Part shown: piece after piece, positions 5,691 to 7,323 of the stretch
How the letters are laid out: the number at the start of each line of letters is the position of its first letter
Position numbering within the stretch: the first letter of the stretch is position 1
Source of the DNA: Bacillota bacterium
Lineage (GTDB): Bacteria; Bacillota_G; SHA-98; UBA4971
Direction: 5' to 3'
NCBI GenBank assembly: GCA_012512055.1
Contig: JAAZEW010000206.1
Span: forward strand, 1 to 7,323
DNA length: 7,323 bases
Notes under the pieces: model-generated
The model's input: the letters and a program-made list of their open reading frames with translations, nothing else
Database searches by the model: none
What the model was told of the DNA's origin: nothing
Program-made: the position numbers and the translations under genes

Positions 5691-7323
5691 TTATGCCTCC
5701 TCGCACAGGCACCTGCACATACACTTGCCGAGGCCAAGTCTTTCCAAGGTCTCAGGAGTCGGTTCTCCCTTATCTGACCAGCCTCGAAGAGCGTAGTACT
5801 CGGCCAACATCTCCGCAAGTTCCACCACCTGGCCTGAAGCAGGCCCTTCCGGCATCTCCTCTTCAACAAGCCGAGGCGCGAGGTTGTCGTCGTCCTTTGT
5901 CAGCCCTTCCCTCATGTTGTAGAGCCTCTCCAGGTTCCATATGCGCTCACCTGCAAGGAGGGCCTTCTCTGTCGAGAACGGTACACCTGTCGCCGGCTCC
6001 AGCATGTTTGCCACATCAGGCGCACCCAGAGCGAACGTGGTAAACAAGCACATTCCCGAAGAGTCGACAAGAGCTGTCACATCTTGAAAAGCCTTGACCC
6101 AGGAAGCTTTGTTTTCCTTTGACAAGGGATCGAGCTTTTCAGGGACACCCAGCATCTCAGGGGAAATGGTGTAGCCTCTTACGTGACACCCTCCTCTGTT
6201 GGAAGTCGCGTAGTTAAGGCCTATACCCTTGGACCCGCGAGGATCGTACGCCGGGTATTCCTGCTTCTTCGTGCTCATCGAAAGCTCAGGATGGCCAAAC
6301 TCTTCAGCAAGGCGGTATGACCCTTTTGCAAGCAGCTCGCCTATTCCCTCTTTGTATGCAGTCTTCCGGACTGCCTCAATCAAGAGGTCAGCGTCACCGA
6401 ACCTCAGCGGAACATCAACAGCGTCCTTCGGTATGTAACCTTTCTCATACAGTTCCATGGCACAAGCAAGCGTTGACCCCATGGTGATAGGATCAATTCC
6501 AAGCTCGTTACAAATGTAGTTGGCCTTTGTGATTGCTTCCAGGTCATCAATATCACACGTTGCGCCAAAGGCCCAGATAATCTCATATTCAGGCCCTTCT
6601 CCTTTACCTGCGTACTTCTCAGTAGTCACTGCAGTAGGCCTGCCACAGGCAATCGGACAGGCAAAACAAGCGCGTTTCCTTACCAGAAGTGTCTCTGCCA
6701 GGGTCTCGCCGGATATCTTCTCAGCCCTGTCAAAAACGCCGGTCTGGAAATTCCGTGTGGGGAACGCCCCATGCTGGTTGACTACGTTTACTAAGACAGG
6801 AGTTCCGTACGTAGGTAGGCCCTCTGACGTTACAGGGTGTTCCCTGATTTTCTTGAACGAGGCTGCCATAGCCTCTCTGAACGCTTTCATATCAGCGATC
6901 TTAACGTCGCCGGTTCCGCGCACTACAACAGCTTTTAGGTTCTTTGAACCCATGACAGCGCCGACCCCTGAACGGCCGGCGGCTCTGCCCTTGTCATTTA
7001 TCACGCATGCAAACAATACCTGATTCTCTCCGGCAGGCCCTATGCACGCAACTTTGGCGTCAGGATCTGTCTCAGCCACGAGGATATCAGTAGTCTCTGA
7101 CGTGTCCTTACCCCAGACATGCTTCGCACAACGGATCTCTACTATCCCGTTGCTAACCCAGATATAAACCGGCTCATCTGCTTTGCCTTCGAAGATGAAA
7201 GCGGCAAAACCTGCGTATTTGATTTCTGCGGGGAAATACCCGCCTGAATTGGAAGCCGCTATATACCCTGTAAGCGGAGACTTTGTGATAACGTTATAGC
7301 GGCCTGATGATATGGCTCCAGTC
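5691..7323 (-). CDS. aor: Tungsten-type aldehyde:ferredoxin oxidoreductase, N-terminus outside window
   Basis: The frame is open from the right edge ([19 protein letters not shown]) to the stop at 5691, 543 residues of an expected 600-620. The first roughly 70 residues and the start are missing. The first ATG in the window, at 7079, is internal. The AOR family oxidises aldehydes to acids, or reduces acids, with ferredoxin. Visible marks are [25 protein letters not shown], the [4Fe-4S] motif CFACPIAC (C-x2-C-x3-C, residues 219-226 of the fragment), [20 protein letters not shown] and GCHVRGYT for pterin binding, and SSGMC (Cys425), matching the fourth cluster ligand of Pyrococcus AOR. The protein ends with the odd cysteine-rich tail [11 protein letters not shown]. 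It is the first gene seen of the AOR-MoaD-flavoprotein operon. It could be any AOR-family member (AOR, FOR, GAPOR, WOR); substrate cannot be told from sequence. The symbol is used generically. Confidence 0.95.
   Translation of the reverse strand, partial: TGAISSGRYNVITKSPLTGYIAASNSGGYFPAEIKYAGFAAFIFEGKADEPVYIWVSNGIVEIRCAKHVWGKDTSETTDILVAETDPDAKVACIGPAGENQVLFACVINDKGRAAGRSGVGAVMGSKNLKAVVVRGTGDVKIADMKAFREAMAASFKKIREHPVTSEGLPTYGTPVLVNVVNQHGAFPTRNFQTGVFDRAEKISGETLAETLLVRKRACFACPIACGRPTAVTTEKYAGKGEGPEYEIIWAFGATCDIDDLEAITKANYICNELGIDPITMGSTLACAMELYEKGYIPKDAVDVPLRFGDADLLIEAVRKTAYKEGIGELLAKGSYRLAEEFGHPELSMSTKKQEYPAYDPRGSKGIGLNYATSNRGGCHVRGYTISPEMLGVPEKLDPLSKENKASWVKAFQDVTALVDSSGMCLFTTFALGAPDVANMLEPATGVPFSTEKALLAGERIWNLERLYNMREGLTKDDDNLAPRLVEEEMPEGPASGQVVELAEMLAEYYALRGWSDKGEPTPETLERLGLGKCMCRCLCEEA
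5696..5700 (-). promoter_or_regulatory. Ribosome binding site deciding the GTG start of the MoaD-like gene
   Basis: GGAGG lies within the last codons of AOR and 6 nt before GTG at 5689. The short gap and position suggest that AOR and the sulfur carrier are translated together. Confidence 0.75.

Noticed and set aside
5691..5869. N-terminal extension of the MoaD-like frame up to 5869, giving a 152-residue protein
   Set aside because: The extra 60 residues overlap AOR in another frame and show no family similarity. GTG 5689 has a clear GGAGG and yields a normal-length MoaD.
5691..7079. AOR taken as starting at ATG 7079
   Set aside because: The frame is open to the window edge and the upstream 81 codons are clearly AOR sequence, including [14 protein letters not shown] and SNSGGY.

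Overview
The window (about 50% GC by eye) looks like chromosomal DNA of an anaerobic, probably spore-forming Firmicute of the Clostridia or related thermophile-rich lineages. The reasons are a tungsten-type aldehyde:ferredoxin oxidoreductase (AOR) cluster, a signal-less LysM-BsuPI protein of the kind seen in spore formers, strong GGAGG-type ribosome binding sites and frequent GTG/TTG starts. This assignment is inferred from gene content. No RNA gene, CRISPR array, IS element or attachment site was seen.

Layout. Positions 1-2477 (minus strand) hold a two-gene unit. A membrane-anchored AMMECR1/AmrA-domain protein (1686-2477) is followed after 7 nt by the N-terminal third or so of an exported alpha-2-macroglobulin (A2M) family protein (1-1678, running off the left edge). 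Positions 2478-2773 are a divergent intergenic region. On the plus side it can fold into a structured leader in front of a LysM-LysM-BsuPI protein (2774-3661). A single-domain NifU-like Fe-S scaffold (3770-3988) follows, with its own TATAAT promoter. A strong hairpin (4023-4052) separates it from the convergent minus-strand AOR operon: AOR (7323 to 5691, N-terminus off the right edge), a MoaD/ThiS-like sulfur carrier (5689-5411) and an FAD/NAD(P)-dependent oxidoreductase (5408-4068). Neighbouring genes in that operon are only 1-2 nt apart.

How the genes may work together. In the right half, AOR needs a tungstopterin and a [4Fe-4S] cluster. The MoaD-like protein may supply the dithiolene sulfur of the pterin, and the flavoprotein may pass electrons between AOR or ferredoxin and NAD(P)H. 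The facing NifU-like protein may help with Fe-S assembly. In the left half, the A2M and BsuPI domains both belong to protease-inhibitor-type families and are divergently arranged around one regulatory region, which suggests (inference) an envelope or spore-surface protection function.

Points most worth following up are the exported AMMECR1 domain coupled to A2M, the structured leader upstream of LysM-BsuPI, the cysteine-rich C-terminal tail of AOR, and the atypical nucleotide-binding motif of the flavoprotein.
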